64,000 bases of DNA. Origin: an uncultured Porphyromonadaceae bacterium (GTDB lineage Bacteria; Bacteroidota; Bacteroidia; Bacteroidales; Muribaculaceae). Every line of letters begins with the position of its first letter. The stretch's first letter is position 1. The notes under the pieces are model-generated. The model had not been told where the DNA came from. It worked only from the letters and a program-made list of their open reading frames with translations, and did no database searches. Positions 61,227 to 64,000 of the stretch are shown here, piece after piece. The stretch covers positions 23,898 through 87,897 of the forward strand of contig CABTZK010000007.1 in NCBI GenBank assembly GCA_902489275.1, given 5' to 3'. A program made the position numbers and the translations under genes.

Positions 61227-63080
61227 TTATTTGTCCTCCAAATTTAATTTAACGCCTTTAACAATTTCACTCACCAAGAATGGCTGGCCTTGAACCTTGT
61301 TGACTTGCTTGATGTTGACATCAGGGAACTTTGACCTTAGGTAACGGGCAAACTGGCCGCTGTTGAGCTCGCACACGATCACTCTCTTGTAGCGACAGAG
61401 CGTGCTGTGGGTGTTGAGGGGCAGGGGATTGATGTAGCGGAACTGGGCGAGGTCAATCTTGATGCCGCTCTTGTTGAGCTCCTCGCAGGCCTCAAGCATG
61501 TGGCCGTAGGTGCCGCCCCAGCCGACCATGAGTGTGTCAGCAAACTCGTTGCCGTCTCTTTTCACGACCAATTCGGGAATGTGCTTGGCCACCTTCTCGA
61601 TCTTTTTGGCGCGAGCCTTGACCATGCGCTCGTGATTCTCGGGGTTGTTGCTCAAAGTGCCGGTGTTGTAGTCTTTCTCCAGGCCGCCCAAGCGGTGCTC
61701 GAATCCCTCGGTTCCTGGAATTGCCCAGTAGCGGACACACTCCTCGTTGCGCATGTAGGGGAACCATTTCCCGCGCATTTCGGGCTGCACGAAGTTGGGT
61801 TTAATCTGCGGATAGTCGCCGATTTCGGGAATGCGCCATGCGCTCGACCCGTTGGCGATGAAGGCATCGGTGAGCAAGATGACAGGGGTCATGTGTTCGA
61901 GAGCGATGCGAGCGGCTTCAAATGCCATGTGGAAGCAGTCGGTTGGCGACGCGGCGGCAAGCACCACGAGCGGGCATTCGCCGCTGCGGCCGTAGAGTGC
62001 TTGCTGCAAGTCGGTCTGCTCGGTTTTTGTGGGAAGACCCGTTGATGGGCCGCCACGCTGCACGTCAATCAGGATAAGAGGGAGTTCTGCCATCACAGCG
62101 AGTCCTAAAGCCTCGCTCTTGAGTGCCAAGCCTGGCCCAGAAGTGGTGGTCACGGCCAGATTGCCGGCAAACGACGCGCCGATGGCTGAGCAAATGCCAG
62201 CAATTTCGTCTTCCATCTGAATGGCTTTCACGCCCATGTCGCGCCGCTTGGCCAGCTCATGCAAGATGTCGGTTGCTGGGGTAATGGGGTAACTGCCCAG
62301 GAAAAGCGGGCGATGGCTATTCTCTGATGCCAAGATAAGGCCCCATGCGGTTGCCTTGTTGCCATTCACGTCGGTGTAGACGCCTGGACGCTGCTTCTCG
62401 TTGGTGGCAATGCGGTAGGTCGATACCGAGGCGTGGATGTTGTGCCCATAGTCATAGCCACCCTCAATCACCTTGGCATTGGCTTCATACACGGCAGGTT
62501 TCTTATTGAACTTTCTCTTGAGGAAACGCAGTGGGGCTTCTACGGGGAAGTCAAACAGCCAGCACACAAGACCTAATGCGAACATGTTGCGGCACTTCAT
62601 TTGCGCCTTGAAATCCATCCCAGTGTCTTTGAGGGCCGCCTTTACCATTTCGGTCATGGGTACTTCGACGACTTGAACATTGATGCCCAATTCCTTAAAT
62701 GGGTCGTCGCTCTTGAATTCGGCTTTCTCTAAGTCGGCTTTCTTGAAAGAGTCGATGTCGACAATAATCACGCCGCGCGGACTCAGAAACTTGATGTTCT
62801 GCTTGAGCGCTGCTGGATTCATGGCTACGAGCACGTCACATTCATCACCTGGAGTGTGCACGCCATGGCCAATGTTAACTTGAAATCCAGACACGCCGTT
62901 GAGTGAGCCTTGAGGCGCGCGCACCTCGGCTGGATAGTCGGGGAAAGTCGAAATAATCTCACCATTCTCTGCCGAAACATTGGAGAAAATGTTGCCGGCA
63001 AGCTGCATACCATCACCGCTGTCGCCCGAGAAACGGACCACAATGCTTTGACGGAACTTCACATTGTTCTTTTCCAACAT
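61227..63080 (-). CDS. korA: 2-oxoacid:ferredoxin oxidoreductase alpha/gamma fusion subunit
   Basis: 617 residues. The N-terminal ~190 are the gamma domain (VVRFSGDSGDGMQLAGNIFS; EVRAPQGSLNGVSGFQVNIG); the rest is the alpha domain (FLGSYPITPATDILHELAK; MEDEIAGICSAIGASFAG; TTSGPGLALKSEALGLAVM; VQRGGPSTGLPTKTEQTDL). The fusion is usual in Bacteroidetes. Forms an operon with korB; a promoter box lies at 63196-63203. Confidence 0.95.
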   Translation of the reverse strand: MLEKNNVKFRQSIVVRFSGDSGDGMQLAGNIFSNVSAENGEIISTFPDYPAEVRAPQGSLNGVSGFQVNIGHGVHTPGDECDVLVAMNPAALKQNIKFLSPRGVIIVDIDSFKKADLEKAEFKSDDPFKELGINVQVVEVPMTEMVKAALKDTGMDFKAQMKCRNMFALGLVCWLFDFPVEAPLRFLKRKFNKKPAVYEANAKVIEGGYDYGHNIHASVSTYRIATNEKQRPGVYTDVNGNKATAWGLILASENSHRPLFLGSYPITPATDILHELAKRRDMGVKAIQMEDEIAGICSAIGASFAGNLAVTTTSGPGLALKSEALGLAVMAELPLILIDVQRGGPSTGLPTKTEQTDLQQALYGRSGECPLVVLAAASPTDCFHMAFEAARIALEHMTPVILLTDAFIANGSSAWRIPEIGDYPQIKPNFVQPEMRGKWFPYMRNEECVRYWAIPGTEGFEHRLGGLEKDYNTGTLSNNPENHERMVKARAKKIEKVAKHIPELVVKRDGNEFADTLMVGWGGTYGHMLEACEELNKSGIKIDLAQFRYINPLPLNTHSTLCRYKRVIVCELNSGQFARYLRSKFPDVNIKQVNKVQGQPFLVSEIVKGVKLNLEDK

Positions 63081-63195
63081 GACAATTAAAACAATTTTTC
63101 AGGCAGACCGTCACAGCCATCTGCCAATTACACTAAAGTTGAACAATCTTTTCCTGTATGAATGACGGTTTTAGAGGCATCATGAAAAGACACTG

Positions 63196-63203
63196 CAAAG
63201 TTA
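63196..63203 (-). promoter_or_regulatory. -7 box TAACTTTG for korAB
   Basis: Plus-strand CAAAGTTA; predicts a leader of about 110 nt. The gap 63081-63461 otherwise shows only a short hairpin (GGCCT/AGGCC near 63283) and no gene. Confidence 0.5.
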
Positions 63204-63461
63204 ATGCTAAAAAGCACAAAAAAAAAATTTAGCAAGAAATCTTTCTGAAAAAAGGTTACATTAAGTTTCCACGATGGGAGAACGGCCTTTCAGGCCACAG
63301 CGCATGAGGATTTTTCGAGGTCAAAAACGGCATTGCTTTAAGGTACTAACCGAGATTCCCGTCGCTTGTCGCATGGGTGAAGCAGGGAGTGCAATCAATG
63401 GCGCTGAGACGCGGCTTTAGGTGGATTTTTGGGAATTTCTGGCATTTTTTTGCCCGAACGC

Positions 63462-63492
63462 TTGCGTGTGGGGAAAAATAATATTATCTTTG
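63462..63492 (+). promoter_or_regulatory. Promoter TTG-N20-TATCTTTG of the tRNA
   Basis: TTG at 63462-63464 and TATCTTTG at 63485-63492 precede the tRNA by 15 nt. Confidence 0.65.
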
Positions 63493-63507
63493 CACCGCTT
63501 TTATAGA

Positions 63508-63580
63508 GATTCGCTAGCTCAGCTGGTAGAGCACAACACTTTTAATGTTGGGGTCGTGGGTTCGAGCCCCACGCGGATCA
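63508..63580 (+). tRNA. tRNA-Lys (anticodon TTT)
   Basis: A 73-nt cloverleaf: acceptor GATTCGC/GCGGATC with one T-G pair, D-arm AGCTCAGCTGGTAGAGC, anticodon loop CTTTTAA reading TTT, T-arm GTGGGTTCGAGCCCCAC, discriminator A; CCA is not encoded. A tyrosine recombinase gene begins 195 nt downstream, so its 3' end is the likely attachment site of an integrated element. Confidence 0.96.
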
Positions 63581-63581
63581 C

Positions 63582-63607
63582 AAGGCGGCTGGAATCCAGT
63601 CGCCTTT
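63582..63607 (+). terminator. Terminator after tRNA-Lys
   Basis: AAGGCG-CTGG and CCAG-CGCCTT pair around AAT, followed by TTTTT. Confidence 0.65.
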
Positions 63608-63700
63608 TTCCTTTCTGAATATCAATAATTTACAAATTAACTGCCTATATACGAATCGTTTAAAAGTGTGTTCCGCATGACGAAAAGGTACGTTTTAATG

Positions 63701-63773
63701 TGTACAAATATGTGCAAATGTGTACAAAAACACGGTACAGAGGCGGTGCATCGGCAAGAAAACACGGTACAGA
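63701..63773. repeat. Phased short repeats upstream of the integrase
   Basis: TGTACAAATA, TGTGCAAATG and TGTACAAAAA follow each other with a 10-bp period (63701-63730). AAAACACGGTACAGA occurs exactly twice, at 63727-63741 and 63759-63773, 32 bp apart (three helical turns). They look like arm-type binding sites of the recombinase or its directionality factor. Confidence 0.55.
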
Positions 63774-63774
63774 T

Positions 63775-64000
63775 ATGAGATACCCTACTATTTCAATTAG
63801 ATTTAACCGCCGAAAGGTGGCCACGGCGACGCGTAAGGCTATGGTGGAAGTCCTTGTGTCGTTCAGTCAGAAAAAGATGTATTTCCCCACTGGTGTCCGG
63901 CTTTCGCTCGGGCAGTGGAAAGGAGGGCGTGTCGTGAGGCACCCTGAGGCGGCAGCCTTGAACAGGCAGATTGATGACATCCTCTCCATTGTCAGAGACA
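63775..64000 (+). CDS. Tyrosine-type site-specific integrase (partial, 5' end)
   Basis: The frame from ATG 63775 gives 75 residues to the window edge. It reads RKAMVEVLVSFSQKKMYFPTG, VRLSLGQWKGGRVV and ALNRQIDDILSIVRD, the N-terminal arm-type DNA-binding domain common to Bacteroidetes phage/ICE integrases (Arm-DNA-bind_5, then SAM-like). The catalytic domain lies beyond the window. Position just 3' of a tRNA gene and the upstream phased repeats support an integrated mobile element running rightwards. Confidence 0.85.
   Translation, partial: MRYPTISIRFNRRKVATATRKAMVEVLVSFSQKKMYFPTGVRLSLGQWKGGRVVRHPEAAALNRQIDDILSIVRD

Overview
The window looks like a chromosomal segment of a Bacteroidales gut commensal, possibly Muribaculaceae or Prevotella-like; I cannot fix the genus from sequence alone. 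The evidence is repeated promoter boxes of the Bacteroidetes type (TAnnTTTG, often with a TTG about 19-20 bp upstream), a GH92 mannosidase, BtuB/BtuG-type vitamin B12 capture genes, secreted proteins sharing a C-terminal tail like a type IX secretion signal, and a two-gene 2-oxoacid:ferredoxin oxidoreductase.

Layout. 1-4.4 kb: the end of a surface-glycan or lipid-head-group region (a cytidylyltransferase-aminotransferase fusion, a GT2 and a Wzx-like flippase). 4.5-22.3 kb: mostly housekeeping genes (WG-repeat lipoprotein, acpP-fabF-rnc, exonuclease, mtgA, BspA-like LRR protein, Rel/SpoT, 7TM-HD phosphodiesterase, queA, GH92, and a glutathione peroxidase with an adjacent OhrR-type regulator). 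22.4-38.2 kb: a minus-strand capsule/exopolysaccharide locus. It has a flippase, O-acetyltransferase, several glycosyltransferases, an FrhB-like protein plus pyruvyl transferase, a Wzy-like polymerase, a PglC-like initiating transferase, a decayed epimerase, and a decarboxylase/ATP-grasp pair. Its base composition is patchy, and it contains a GxxExxY nuclease-like gene set among repeated hairpins. 38.5-41.4 kb: metallophosphoesterase lipoprotein, an unknown lipoprotein and pepT. 41.6-53.5 kb: a vitamin B12 locus with two near-identical cobalamin riboswitches, two BtuG-like propellers, BtuB, a cobalamin adenosyltransferase and several surface proteins. 53.5-63.1 kb: LD-carboxypeptidase, aminopeptidase P, cysteine desulfidase-like protein, DnaG and the KorAB pair. 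63.5-64 kb: a tRNA-Lys followed at once by the start of a tyrosine recombinase, i.e. the left edge of an integrated mobile element.

How genes work together. The B12 genes form a capture-import-activation set: surface binders, the BtuB TonB-dependent channel and CobO/BtuR to make adenosylcobalamin, with riboswitches giving feedback. The polysaccharide genes form a Wzx/Wzy pathway. The OhrR-like regulator sits beside the peroxidase, whose promoter carries two matching palindromes. The most unusual structures are the repeat/hairpin array around the GxxExxY gene, the duplicated riboswitch cassette with its long-range complementarity, the palindromic operators of the peroxidase, and two apparently leaderless promoters.
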